Notes under the pieces: model-generated | The model's input: only the letters and a program-made list of their open reading frames with translations | What the model was told of the DNA's origin: nothing | Database searches by the model: none | Assembly (NCBI GenBank): GCA_023375675.1 | Contig: JALQBC010000017.1 | Location: 620,001 to 684,000, forward strand | Direction: 5' to 3' | From: Cytospora piceicola | Taxonomy: Eukaryota; Ascomycota; Sordariomycetes; Diaporthales; Cytosporaceae | DNA: 64,000 nt | Shown here: piece by piece, positions 34,652 to 45,827 of the stretch | How positions within the stretch are numbered: the stretch's first letter is position 1 | Layout of the letters: the number at the start of each line of letters is the position of its first letter | Made by a program: the position numbers and the translations under genes

Positions 34652-34861
34652 TGTCACGATGCACTAGAATGATAGAGGCAAAGCTGCAATTCCAATGTAG
34701 ATGTGAGCATTTTGGCTAAAGAGAAAGGGAAAGGCTTAGGCATAGCCAGGCCCTTTCAATCAAAGGTCTAAATACTAAGGTACGGCGAGGCCTAGTGGGT
34801 CACCTGGTCTGTGCGCAGGCGCTAGGTCAGGTGACCCCTGGCCCTACGCCGTTCCGTCACA
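34652..34861. repeat. Solo LTR in the RIP island
   Basis: A 210-bp segment of normal composition starting TGTCACGATGCACTAG and ending GTTCCGTCACA. A perfect 5-bp duplication CTACC lies on both sides (34647-34651 and 34862-34866). This is a typical solo LTR after recombination. It carries no RIP-like depletion of CA/TG. Confidence 0.82.
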
Positions 34862-36517
34862 CTACCCGCTTAAATCTAAAGTTTAAAGTTCTTATAATTC
34901 TTATATAAAACTTTAATATATAGTAAGGTTTATATAATAATACCTATATAGTTATTTTATAAATAAAAAAGAACTACTTAAAGGTTTATATCTTTATAAG
35001 TAACTTTATAGGCGAAACTCGGTATATTCTTTATATTAAACTAATAACTTTACTAAAAGACTTTACCTTTATTATCTTTTATATATAGTTTCCGGTCTAG
35101 CTTTACTTTATAATAACGATTAATAAGTTATAAAGCTAGTCGTTTATATATATAAGTATAAACTTATAATAGCCGGTATTCTCTTATAGCTAGTTTTATA
35201 TAGTAATATCTTATATTATAAATATTTATAATTTATATATTCTATACTTAGTTAATATTTCTTATATAATAAACGTAGTTTACTTAAAAGTATTAGTTAT
35301 AAAAGACTTTTTATAAATAATTTATAAGTATATAATAAAATATTTATTTTACTACCGGCTAATAATACGTATAATAGTTTTTTTTATACTTAAAAAAATA
35401 GTTTATATATACGCTTTTAGTTTATTACTATATAAATATATAGTTATAGAATATCTTATTCCTGTTTTTATAATACTAATACGTTTTACTTTCTTTTCGT
35501 AGTTTTATAGCTATATAAATAAAAACGGCTACCTATATATACTTTTTTTTTTACTATTTATTAAACTTATTTACTTTAAAGTTATAGATAATTAAGTTTT
35601 CTTTAGCTTACCGGCTTATTAATATAAAAAATAAAAACGGTTATAATATATAGATCTTTTACCTTTTAAGCTAAGTTATAAAGTATACTAATTTCCGGGT
35701 TTTATAAATTAATATACTTAAACAGGATATACTTAAGAATAATAAACAGCTTTTTAAACGTCTATTAAAAGGCTATTATACTATTATTACCTTATTATAG
35801 CCTTTTTTATTTCGTTTATAAACGTAATATAATTATTATTAAAGTTAGAGTTTATATACGTAATAATATTATATTATAAGTTTAAAAGAGCTATAAGGAC
35901 TATAAGGTATAATATATAATAAAAGTATAATTATTATATAAATTAACGTATAAAATTTCCTTCTTTCTTAGCTATAAAAGTTTATATTTATTACGTAGTA
36001 ATCTCTGTTATAAGTTAAGATTTTTATAATTATAAGTTATAACAGAATAAAATTATATAAACTTTTTAGTATTATTCTGTCTTATTTTCGGTTTATATAT
36101 TTATTATAAACCGGTTTTTTTTTTACTTTATATAATTTAAAGTTATAACTAAAGTATTCCGGACGTTATAGTTTACCTTTATTTATCTTACTTATTAAAA
36201 ATCGCCTTTAAAGTAGTTATAAAGTTATAAAGTACTTTAACTATTCTATAGCCTTTTACTATAGATATATAAAGTATAAAAATTATAAAAGAGGTTCCGG
36301 TAGCTATTTTAGCTCTTATATATTTAACTATACTTATAAAAACAGCTACGTTAAAAGCGTTAAAAGCTATAGTATTAATATAGTTAAGTATATAATATTA
36401 ACTATAGCTAAGTAAGGTATATATTATAAAACTATATTATTAAAAACCGGGATTAAACGTAAAAATAGTATAAATACTACCGGGTATAAAACTAATATAG
36501 TTTCTAATAGTAATAGT

Positions 36518-36562
36518 AGCTATAGCTATAGCTATAGCTATAGCTATAGCTATAGCTATAGT
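36518..36562. repeat. (AGCTAT)n microsatellite
   Basis: About seven uninterrupted hexamer copies inside the AT-rich island. Confidence 0.9.
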
Positions 36563-37437
36563 AGTTTTACCGGTATACTAAAATATAGTAGTTTTTATAA
36601 AAGACAAAGCGTTATTCGATCTTTATAAGCTATTATTGTTAATCTTATTTAACGTTATATAAAGTTGCTTAACCTGCTTACCTTTTTATAGCTTTTTTAT
36701 AAACTTTTAAACCGTAACGTAGTTATAACGTTTTTTATTTATAAGTATAGTAGTTATAAGCTTTACTACCTTTTTCTCTTTTATTATATTCTTTACCTTT
36801 TTTTTATCGGATAAGTTATAAGTCTAGCCTTTTTTCTTTAAGCTTATAACTTTATAAAACGTATAATAAATACCTTTTAAGTTATAATAGTAGTTACTAT
36901 AAGCCTTATAAGTAATACTTAAAACTTTATAGTAGCCTATAAATAAGCTTATAGCCTTTTAATAGTTTATATATACGATATATAAGCGGATTTTAATATT
37001 TATAATTTAAATTAATATAGCTTTTAAGTTAATAAACCGACTTTAATTAATAGTTTTATTACTTTATATAACGTAATTATACTTTACCTATACTATTATA
37101 AGTATTTTTATAGTTTATAGTTCGATTATAAAAGGTACTTACGTTTATTAGTATTAATAACTATATAGTTTTTATAAACTTTTCCGGTAAGTATAATATA
37201 GTATACTTTATACTAATAAATATAATATTACTTATAACTTTATTTATAGCCTTCGATATAGTTTTAATTAAAGCTTTATTAAGGTTATAGTTTTTAATAA
37301 TAAGCTTTATAATAGGCTTTATAATAATAACACGGCTTATAGTATTTAAAATTTAAATAAGCTACCGAAGCTATATAGCTGTTATAAACTAAATAAAGAT
37401 TAAAAGCTTAAAAAGGTTTACAGTCTTAAACGTGTTA

Positions 37438-37560
37438 ACGGCTTACGTAAGCTATAAAGTCGGTATAGTCTCGGGTATATTAACGGCCTATATAGGCTAT
37501 AAAGTCGGCGCGGTTTCGAACGTATAAATAGCTTATATAGGCTAAAAAAGCGTTATAGGC
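37438..37560. repeat. 45-bp tandem repeat at the right edge of the RIP island
   Basis: Two diverged 45-bp units (ACGGCTTACGTAAGCTATAA... and ACGGCCTATATAGGCTATAA...) and a partial third. The period is a multiple of three, so it may be a relic of a coding repeat. Confidence 0.6.
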
Positions 37561-37987
37561 TTTATAAGAAGTATAAAAGTCGTAATAAAAGCGGTAAGTA
37601 CGTTTAAAGAAAACGTATCGGCTATAGGTTTAATAGCGTTACCTGTTAAGAGGCTTTAAGGGGCTACGTCGGTTATTTTTACACGTAGAAATAATAAAAA
37701 CAGACTTTTTAATATTAGTTTAATTAAATCTGTAGTCTAATTAGGTAAAGACGGGCTGTAAATAGTAAGAATACGGCCCGTTTATATAGTTAGTTAAAAG
37801 GTTAAGTTAGTGGTAGAAGGAAGAAAGTTAGACCTCGCGTGTGGCGGGGTGGTAAAACCTAGTGTATTAACACCTGACAACCTTCAAAGTCAACATTGTC
37901 TGGTGCCAACTTTAAGTAGCAGACCTTAATCGTAATGTTTCTGTCTGCTAACCTCTGGTCTGCTCACTTATCCAGAAATCTGCCAAT

Positions 37988-39357
37988 ATGAACGTCCTGG
38001 CGAGCCGCATCACAGCAGTCTGCCTGTGGCTGTTTGCAGGCCTGGCCTCCACCAGCTCACCAGCTGCCAACAGAGACGGCCCCGTTTGCCTGATGTACCT
38101 CACTGGGTAAACGCGATACCGTCTCCAGTACCTAGGTACAACAGATCAATGCCTCGATACTGACGCTGTTTATTGCAGACAGCACGATGTGATCCCGTCC
38201 AATGAAGAGCTGATCAAGCCCATCACCCATGTCGCCCTTGCCTTCATGAGGTCCGACCTGTTCTTGGATCCAGACCGTCACGAGTGGCCGCTCTTTCGGA
38301 GCGTGGAGTCGGCCCGCCAGGCCTTCTCCGTCAATGCTGCTGACATCCTCGTCGCCATTGGTGGCTGGGGGGACACAGGCTTCGCTGTCGCCGCCCGGAA
38401 TGATACATCACGGAGGATGTTTGCCCAGAACGTGGCCAGGATGGTGGAGGCAACAGGCGCCGATGGTGAGTTTGCAGCCGCACCTTTCTCACAAATCAGC
38501 ACAGAACCGCTCAGAGCTGACAGATGGGACTGCGCACAGGCGTCGACATCGACTGGGAGTACCCCGGCGGGAACGGCGAGGACTACAAGCAAGTGCCCAA
38601 CTCGGAGAAGGAGTGGGAGATCGAGGCCTACCCGCTCCTCCTCGGCGAGATCCGCTCCGCCCTGGGCCCGGGCCGGCTGATGACGGCCGCGGTGCCGGGG
38701 GCCGAGAGGGACATGCTCGCCTTCACCCCGCGCACCGTCCCGCGCATCATGGAGAGCCTGGACTTCCTCAACGTCATGGCGTACGACCTGATGAACCGGC
38801 GCGACAGTGTCGCCAAGCACCACAGCAGCGTCAGGGCCAGCCGCGAGGCCCTCGAGGCGTACACGTCCCGCGGCGCGCCCGCCGGGAAGCTGAACCTCGG
38901 CCTCGGGTTCTACGTCAAGTGGTTCAGGGCCGACGGGGAGGACTGCAGCGCTGCGAAGACGCCCGTCGGCTGCAGGACCTTGCTGTTGGAGGACCCCGTC
39001 ACCGGCGGGGACCTCGGCCGTGCGGGCGGGTTCTCGTGGCATGATGAGGTGCCTGGAGATGTGAAAGGGTCCTTTCACAGGGCTCTACTGTACCAAGAAT
39101 ACGATGAAGCCGAGGGGGCGACGTACTACTACGATGACGAGGAGGCCGTCTGGTGGACATTCGATGGACCGTACAGCATTAAGGAGAAGGTCGAGCAGCT
39201 GGTGGGGGAGATGGGGCTGGGTGGCACGTTTGCCTGGGGGCTCGGGGAGGACGCACCCGATTTCACACGCCTCAGTTCTTTGCTTGCTTCTGTCGATTCG
39301 AGTTCGTTGCAGGAGAAATCCGAAGACTTGTTCGTGCCTGTCAAGGACGAGTTGTAG
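37988..39357 (+). CDS. Secreted GH18 chitinase
   Basis: Exons 37988-38106, 38179-38465 and 38540-39357 join in frame to 407 residues. A signal peptide (about 1-25) precedes CLMYLTGQHDVIP, a GH18 strand-1 region. ITHVALAFM (strand 2) and DILVAIGGWG (the SxGG-type motif) follow. The catalytic DxxDxDxE motif reads DGVDIDWE across the second junction, with the acid/base Glu intact. MAYDLM and the C-terminal FAWGLGEDAPDF complete the barrel. It hydrolyses beta-1,4-GlcNAc chains. Nothing in it is broken, although it starts less than 200 bp from the RIP-mutated island. No chitin-binding module is visible. Confidence 0.9.
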
Positions 39358-39527
39358 CTCACCACCTATGTAATTGTAAGGCGACCCCGGAAACTTGTCG
39401 GCGAAAAGTGTTCATGAGTTCGACGATTAGCAGCATAAGATACCCGGAATGTAATTATGTGCAAACCTCACAGTTTAGTGAGTATGCGCAATGATCTGAC
39501 CACCTGCCTTCGCCTTCCCGACCGATC

Positions 39528-40070
39528 TCAGTCCCCTTCCTTAAGCTTCATATGCCTCGCCACAAACTCCAGCGCGGCCTGGTACCCATACACGCCCAGG
39601 CCCGCGACGACAGCGACGGCCTTGTCGCTCAGGTAACTATGCCTCCTGAACGGCTCCCTCGCGTGCACGTTGGACACGTGCACCTCCACGAACGGGATCT
39701 CCACCCCCAGCAGGGCGTCCCTGATGGCGACGCTCGTGTGGGTGTAGGCGCCCGGGTTGATGATGATGGCGGACACTTTCCCCTTCCCCTCCTCCTTTCC
39801 TCCCTCCCCGTCCTGGTCCTGGCCCTGGCCCTGGCTTTCGCCCTGGGTGCCGCCGTTGGCGCTGAGGAAACCCGCTGCTTCTTGGATCCGGTCTACGATG
39901 GCGCCCTCGTGGTTGGACTGGAAGGTCTCGAGGGTGATGCCCAGGGCTTGTGCTTGGGATTGGGCGGAGGCCGTGACGTCTGAGAGGGTCGTGCTGCCGT
40001 ATATTTGTGGCTCGCGGGTCCCGAGGAGGTTGAGATTGGGCCCGTTGATCAGGAGGACGCGGCGAGGCAT
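39528..40070 (-). CDS. qa-2: Catabolic 3-dehydroquinate dehydratase (type II)
   Basis: An intron-free frame of 180 residues. Type II dehydroquinase signatures are all present: [20 protein letters not shown] with the catalytic Tyr in [54 protein letters not shown] and GYQAAL. It converts 3-dehydroquinate to 3-dehydroshikimate in quinate breakdown (Neurospora qa-2, Aspergillus qutE). An unusual insert of about 28 residues rich in Gly, Gln, Asp, Glu and Lys (about 72-99) sits before the [11 protein letters not shown] strand. The gene faces away from qa-x across a shared promoter of about 1 kb. Confidence 0.94.
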   Translation of the reverse strand: MPRRVLLINGPNLNLLGTREPQIYGSTTLSDVTASAQSQAQALGITLETFQSNHEGAIVDRIQEAAGFLSANGGTQGESQGQGQDQDGEGGKEEGKGKVSAIIINPGAYTHTSVAIRDALLGVEIPFVEVHVSNVHAREPFRRHSYLSDKAVAVVAGLGVYGYQAALEFVARHMKLKEGD

Positions 40071-40792
40071 GGTGGGCCCGGCGCTTGTAATGGTGAAGGC
40101 TGGATTACGCAGCTGATGCTGTTCCTTGGGTGAGGCGTAGGGTCAGGTGCTGGCAGGAGAAGATTCAGGGGTGAAATCGGGAGTGAGGCACACAATGTAG
40201 TGTAGTGAGGAGAATTCACTCGGTCAACGACCCCTCCTCCATCCTCTCTCCCCTTTGCCATGCCGGTAGACCGAGAGACCTGCTTGTCATCAGGAGCCAA
40301 ACATTAGCATCGCGTCTGCACGTCCAACGTCCATCCATCCGCTGGCTGCATGTCATGATGCATGTGCATAAGTTCCGGCCGATATATGGTAAAACGTTCT
40401 CCCGTGGGCGGAAGAGTGCTCTTCCGGGCAGCTCTTCCGGCCCGGAGATGCACATTGCCAGTCTCTCACATGCGAATGAATCCCATGATCCGGTATTGCG
40501 GACCACTCTGATGACATCTCCACCAATAGAGAGTAGTGAGTGAGTTAGGTACTTAGTATGGTGCCAGGAGTTTGCTGGTTGCATCCGAAATCCCGGTGAA
40601 GTGAAGGAGAGCATCAAGTACTGTGTACTAAGTACCATACCAAACTTCAACTTCACATGGTTTGCTGAACTCCAGGGGCTTTCAGTGGGTATGATAACGA
40701 CTTGACGTACATAAACAGTGGGGTAACAGACCACCATGCCGCTGTAACGGAACCTTACCGCGCGGTTTGCAGCGGCGTTGTTCGGATGCTTT

Positions 40793-40824
40793 GGGGGGGG
40801 GGGGGGAAGAGATGGGGGGGGGGG
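40793..40824. repeat. Poly-G tracts
   Basis: Two G-runs of more than ten bases separated by AAGAGAT in the qa-2/qa-x promoter. Confidence 0.9.
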
Positions 40825-40956
40825 AGTGGCCTCAGATCACACACACTGAGCTCACCTCAAGCATTCCTCCCCTTCTCGCTCGTTCTTTGAAGTGTATGGA
40901 ATTATACTTTGTACACTGCATTCGATTTTAAATAATTGCATACAGACTTAAATATA

Positions 40957-40996
40957 TACATATATACATACATACATACATACATACATACATACA
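40957..40996. repeat. (ACAT)n microsatellite
   Basis: About nine tetranucleotide copies ending 45 bp upstream of the qa-x start codon, probably in its 5' leader. Confidence 0.9.
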
Positions 40997-41040
40997 CCCC
41001 TATATACCACTCATTACCTTCGATCTCCCACGGACGAAAG

Positions 41041-42287
41041 ATGGCTGGGCAGATCACCGAAAAGGAGCTGGACGAGATATATGCCTTTGCCATCCAGCTT
41101 GGTAAAGATGCCGGCGACATGCTCATGGACGCGGCCAAGCTGCGTATGGCCAGCGGAGGGGAGCAGCAGTCGGAAGAGAAGGAGAGTGCTGTTGATATCG
41201 TGACAAAGACAGATACAGGTAAATCTACATAGCAACAGCTTGAACTTAAGACCAGACTCATAATAAGGCACCGACCACATCAACTGGCTGACACGATGAT
41301 ACGATACCAGATGTCGAGGCCTTCATACACAGCTCCATATCAAAGCAATATCCCCACCACAAGTACGTTACAAACCCTCGTCCCTCCCTTGTCCCCTTTG
41401 ATACTTTTCTCCAAGGATGTAACCCTCCCACCCCTCCCTCCTCCCCCCTTCTCACACGGCGGCGGACCAACCAGCGACTGACCGACCCCCAACCCAGCTT
41501 CATAGGCGAGGAGACGTACTCCGCGGGCCAGACCAAGTCCTACCTCATCAGCCCGGACGACCCCCACCCGACCTGGTGCGTCGACCCCCTCGACGGCACC
41601 GTCAACTACACCCACCTGACCCCCATGTTCTGCGTCTCCATCGCCGTCATCATCGCCGGCCGGCCCGTCGTCGGCGTCGTCAACGCCCCCTTCCTCGGCC
41701 AGCTCTTCACCGCCCGCCGCGGCCGCGGCGCCCTCCTCAACGGCACCCAGCGGCTCCCCCTCGTCCCGGGCGTGCCCGTCCCCGCCGCCGCCCCCAAGGG
41801 CTGCGTCTTCGCCTGCGAGTGGGGCAAGGACCGGCGGGACCCGGACGGCGGGGAGGGGGCCGGGGGCGGGGGAAACCTGGGGAGGAAGCTGGAGAGCTTC
41901 ACCACCATGGCCGTGGAGGCGGCCGGGCGGGGCGGCCGGGGCGGGATGGTGCACGGCGTGCGCAGCCTGGGCAGCGCGACGCTGGACCTGGCGTACACGG
42001 CCATGGGGTCGTTCGACATCTGGTGGGAGGGGGGCTGCTGGGAGTGGGACGTGGCGGCGGGGGTCGCGATCCTGCTCGAGGCCGGCGGGCTGGTGACGAC
42101 GGCGAACCCGCCCGACGACCCCGACACGGCCGAGATACCCGAGGTCAGGCTGGGGAGCAGGCTGTACCTGGCCATCAGGCCGGCTGGGCCGTCGGCCGGC
42201 GAGACGGGACGGCAGGGCCAGGAGCGCCTGGTGAGGGAGGTGTGGAAGCGGGTGAGGAGCCTGGATTACTCCCGTCCTGGTGCTTGA
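41041..42287 (+). CDS. qa-x: Inositol-monophosphatase-like protein of the quinate cluster (qutG/qa-x type)
   Basis: Exons 41041-41218, 41311-41362 and 41498-42287 join in frame to 339 residues. The Li+-sensitive phosphatase fold is evident from VDIVTKTD, FIGEET, the metal motif WCVDPLDGTVNYTH, and WWEGGCWEWDVAAGVAILLEAGG (motif B). GAxxxxxx-type GARRGRGALLNG is also present. All metal ligands appear present, so phosphatase activity is possible. QutG-type proteins are constant members of fungal quinate clusters, but their role there is not established. It is co-located and divergent with qa-2. Confidence 0.92.
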
Positions 42288-42636
42288 GGACTGCTGCTTA
42301 TACGGTGGCTGCTGTAAATCAAATACCCGGGGAGATAAAGACACTAAGAATCCAAATGGACCAGGTTATAGATTGGGATGCTTGATATAGAGTTGGATAG
42401 CTTTGGACCCGCGTCGGTGACGCAACAATGGGTTCCGGGTCTTGATACAGATCTTTCTATGAGCAGGGAGTCCTCTTCTCAGACGTGTATGCCTCGTGCC
42501 ATCGTTAAATATACATATAGGTACACTTAAGGCCGTCGACCTTCACAGGTAACCCTTCTGATATCCTCGGTATCACACAGGAAGCCCTTGGCTGGGTATC
42601 ATGAAGACTTTCGCAATGGTTCGTTGAGTCGAGGTC
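42288..42636. other. Convergent 3' gap between qa-x and JIP5
   Basis: About 350 bp with no coding signal. Confidence 0.6.
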
Positions 42637-44030
42637 TCAATCGAGACCGGGGAAGGCATTGCCCTGTGGCTTTTTTCCCTTACCACCCTTCTTGTTCTTC
42701 TTCTTGGGCCGTCGATCGCTGTCGCTGTCGCTGTCACTGTCGTCGTCGCTATCGTCATCCGAATCATCGCTCTCAGCGGGTCGCTTCCCGGTGGCGTTTC
42801 CATCGGCAGCGCCATCCTCCTCTTCCTCAGCCTCTTCCTCCTCCGCTTGGGTCTCATCAGACTCGGCCCAGACCTTGACGACCTTGCCTCCACCGCTGAT
42901 CAGCCGTCCTTCACAGTCAAAGCTCACGGCGACGACTCCCTCCACGTCGTCGTGCCTCAGGACAGCCTGCGTCTCCCTCGCCTTCAGGTCCACGATGGCC
43001 ACGGTGCCGTCACCGACACCAATGGCGACCTTCTTGCCCCAGCCCAGCTCGTCCGGCAGCCGCACGATGCAGTCGAGGCTCTCGCCGTCTCGCTTGCCCC
43101 GCCCGCCAGCGACGTGTATCCGCTCCTGCTGGTCGTCCCACGAGCCCCTGTCCCAGATGGTCAAGACGCCAGAGCCGGTGCCGACGGCCACCACGGCGTT
43201 GCTCCTCAGCTTCTTGGGGCCCAGGCCGGAGGGTATCAGCGTCGCGCACAGCAGCTCGTCCTCCTGGTCCTCACTCCTCGTGATGATCCCGCTCCGGATG
43301 TCCGTCACAGCCAAGGTCGTGCCACCCGTAGAGACCCACTGCCTCGGGAACCCGCTCGTGCTCTCGGAGCTCGGCGGCAAGGGCGTAAGGCTGGTGAGGT
43401 AGTCGTCGTGGGGGAAGTGCTTCCGGACGGGCGCGTGGCCGATGGAGCCTATTGGGTCCTTGGAGCCCGGCTCCTTGTCGGCGCGCAGCTTGTCGCGCAG
43501 GTCGTAGATGTACAGGGCGCCGCTGTCGGTGCCGACGAGGAGGTTCTGTGGACTGAGGACGTGCATGACGGCCGGGTCGTCGGGGTTGGAGCCGCGGGGC
43601 GGGATGTTGATCTTGGACAAGACCTGGCCGGTTTCGGGGGAGAAGTGCTTGACTATGGAGTCGGTGCCGGCCGAGTAGAGGGCTATATCGGTCACGCATG
43701 TCAGTCTGCCATGTTCTCGTACAGAAATGATAGCGAATCGGGGAGATGGGAAGGAGGAGGTCACGAACATCGACCGTCATGGCTGTAGGCCAGGCTTCGG
43801 CAACTGCCCTTGTGCCTGCGGGTGCTCCATATGCTCTTGACGAGGCCCTTGCCGCTCGTGATGCTGCTGTTCTCGTCGACGTCTTCTTGAGAGCCGTTCT
43901 CTGAAGAGGGGATGCGGAAGGTCTCGACATGACCGCTCGAGAGACCGACAGTCAGGAGAGGCTCGGTGGGGTGGACGGCCTGGGTGAACAGGTCCGAGGC
44001 TAGCGGGAGAGTGCAGAGGTTTTCGAACAT
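42637..44030 (-). CDS. JIP5: WD-repeat ribosome-biogenesis protein JIP5 (WDR55 family)
   Basis: Exons 44030-43769 and 43682-42637 join in frame ([14 protein letters not shown]) to 435 residues. WD40 blades are visible: [100 protein letters not shown] and [16 protein letters not shown]. The acidic/Ser tail ([16 protein letters not shown]) and Lys-rich end ([15 protein letters not shown]) match the nucleolar JIP5 family. It works in 60S/rRNA maturation. It is a housekeeping gene sitting within the quinate cluster, with no functional link known. Confidence 0.92.
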
Positions 44031-44678
44031 GTTGGGAATTTCGCAGTCAAGTCAAGTCAATTTGTCTCATGAACAATAATCCATCATAACAACTGCATAT
44101 ACAGCTGGAGTGTGGCTGGGGTTGAGGGGTGTTTGGTTCCGAACACTTGTATGCTTGAGGTCCGAGTCGAAGAGTCAAAAGTGCTGCTTGAGTTAGTTCA
44201 AATGTCGAAGGAAATCTAGAAAATCTCCGACTCAGCAGCAGGGGTTCACGACACGCTAAGAAGATCAATCGATAGCGAAGACTGTGGGGGAGAGTCTCCA
44301 CTTTTGATGTACTAGTACCTACCTGGGTACCTACTTAGGTATATGGAAGCACGTATGGGTACACGGTCAACTGGTACAGGGGAGTACCCCGCATATACAC
44401 CAGCCTTATAGAACCTTGGAAGCACTGGAGTTATGTTTTGGGGGGGGGGGGGTGTTCTGTATCCGTCTGGTTTGAGGGGTCAGGTACCTGTCCAGGTACA
44501 AGTACCCGTGTAAGAAACCTTGCAATATACAGGTGGGTACCTACCTAGGTACTTACTTAAGTAGGTACCCTCATGGGCTGCCCAGGTGGCTGTAATTGTG
44601 CGTATCAATGGGTAATAGGTTTCACCTGCAATATTTATTCAACTTGCAACCCAATAACACACCCGGGCATCTAACCTG
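44031..44678. other. Intergenic with TACCTAGGTA-type motifs and poly-G
   Basis: Promoter of JIP5 and 3' side of qa-3. It has a G-run at about 44440-44452 and palindromic TACCTAGGTA/CTTAAG clusters near 44312-44342 and 44533-44570. No gene. Confidence 0.6.
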
Positions 44679-45827
44679 CTACTGCACCTTGGCCCTCAGC
44701 GCCACCTGGCTGTCAATCTTCTCCTTGACCTCCTTCACAGGCAACTGGTCCGCACTCCGTCCCGTCCAATACCGATCCTGTTCAATCCCCTGCCATATCA
44801 GAGCCTCAGTACCAAGAATCACCTGCCATCCAGCATCCTCAGCCAGCTTCCCCAGCAACGTAAAGGGTGTCGGGTTATAACACATCTCCAGCATGGCGCC
44901 CTTGTGCTCCTTCTCCACCAGGAACACCTCCGTCACCGCCCTCGCCTCCCTCTCGGCCTCCGTCACGGGGGGGAAGTCGGGCACACAGGCCACGATGGCG
45001 CCGGGGCCCTCCAGCCGCCGAGCCTGCTCGACCGTCTCGACGTGGACCAGCCCCGCCCCGTAGCCCTGCGCCGTGCACTCGGCCACGACGGCGTCGACCT
45101 CGGCCTTGTCCCTGTTGACGAGGTAGATGCTCGTCGCGCCGAGCCACTGCCTCAGCGCGTACACGGCCGACCGCGCCGCCCCGCCGCCGCCGACCACCAG
45201 GCCCGGCCGGCCCCGTGTTCCGGGGCCGTGGTCCCGGCCCGGCACGTTCTGCAGGAAGGCCTCCCGGACGCCGACCACGTCCGTGTTGGTCCCGCAGTAG
45301 ACCCGCCGCGCGCCGGTGGGCGACGTGGCGTCCGGCTCGTCCCGGATGAACAGCGTGTTGCAGGCGCCCACGGCGCGGCACTCGGGCGTGAGCTCGTCCA
45401 GGTGGGCGAGGATGGAGACCTTGTGCGGCATCGTCACGGATGCGCCTGTGGAGTGGCGTTAGTGTCTGCGAGGCTTGTGGGCATTGAGAGGCAGTTGGAG
45501 GAGGTAGGTGGTGAGCTGACCATAGAATTTGGGATGTTGGCGGAGTTTGAGGAACAGGTCCATGTCTGTTGAGTCTAATCGCACTTGGGCCCAGTTGAGA
45601 CCAAGGTTCTGGTAGACGACGTCGTGGAGTAGGGGTGAGAGGGAAGCGGTAAGTTTTTGGCCAAAGAGGTAGCCATGTCTGTCCAGGCCGTCTACTCGTG
45701 GTAATACTGACGGTGTAGTGGTCTGCAGATGTGTGGTGTTTGGGACCGAGGCGGTCTTGGTAACGGTAACGGTGGACATGTCGTCGTTTGATGTGTCTTC
45801 CAAGCTCGACCTGACAGAATGAGGCAT
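44679..45827 (-). CDS. qa-3: Quinate/shikimate 5-dehydrogenase, catabolic
   Basis: Exons 45827-45521 and 45445-44679 (join [11 protein letters not shown]) give 357 residues. The in-frame ATG at 45779 would give 341, closer to the family's usual length, so the start is uncertain. The shikimate dehydrogenase fold is clear: [18 protein letters not shown] substrate loop, catalytic Lys in [25 protein letters not shown], and nucleotide-binding [23 protein letters not shown] and [23 protein letters not shown] follow. It oxidises quinate to 3-dehydroquinate (and shikimate), matching qa-3/qutB. It is divergent from qa-4. Confidence 0.92.

Larger units (their letters stand above)
30150..37800. mobile_element. 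RIP-mutated AT-rich island, relic repeat DNA
   Basis: About 7.6 kb of very AT-rich sequence with no long reading frame. CA and TG dinucleotides are almost absent over long stretches (for example 30541-30960), while TA is in excess and CG words such as CCGG and CGAA persist. This is the expected outcome of repeat-induced point mutation of CpA on both strands. The mutated DNA was presumably one or more transposons, but too little coding signal remains to name the family. Two short unmutated insertions (31678-31825 and 34652-34861) interrupt it. Confidence 0.85.
40071..41040. promoter_or_regulatory. Divergent promoter between qa-2 and the qa-x/qutG-like gene
   Basis: A 970-bp region with poly-G runs (about 40793-40824), an (ACAT)n run (about 40957-40996) and no reading frame of note. 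No full match to the Neurospora activator site GGRTAARYRYTTATCC was found by eye. Confidence 0.5.

Noticed and set aside
30150..37800. AT-rich island as mitochondrial DNA, a centromere core or a CRISPR-like array
   Set aside because: Loss of CA/TG with retained CG and no mitochondrial genes fits RIP; no regular spacer/repeat units; size and flanks do not show a centromere.
41340..42344. 334-codon minus-strand frame opposite the qa-x gene
   Set aside because: Shadow frame; the plus strand carries DPLDGT and WDVAAG phosphatase motifs.
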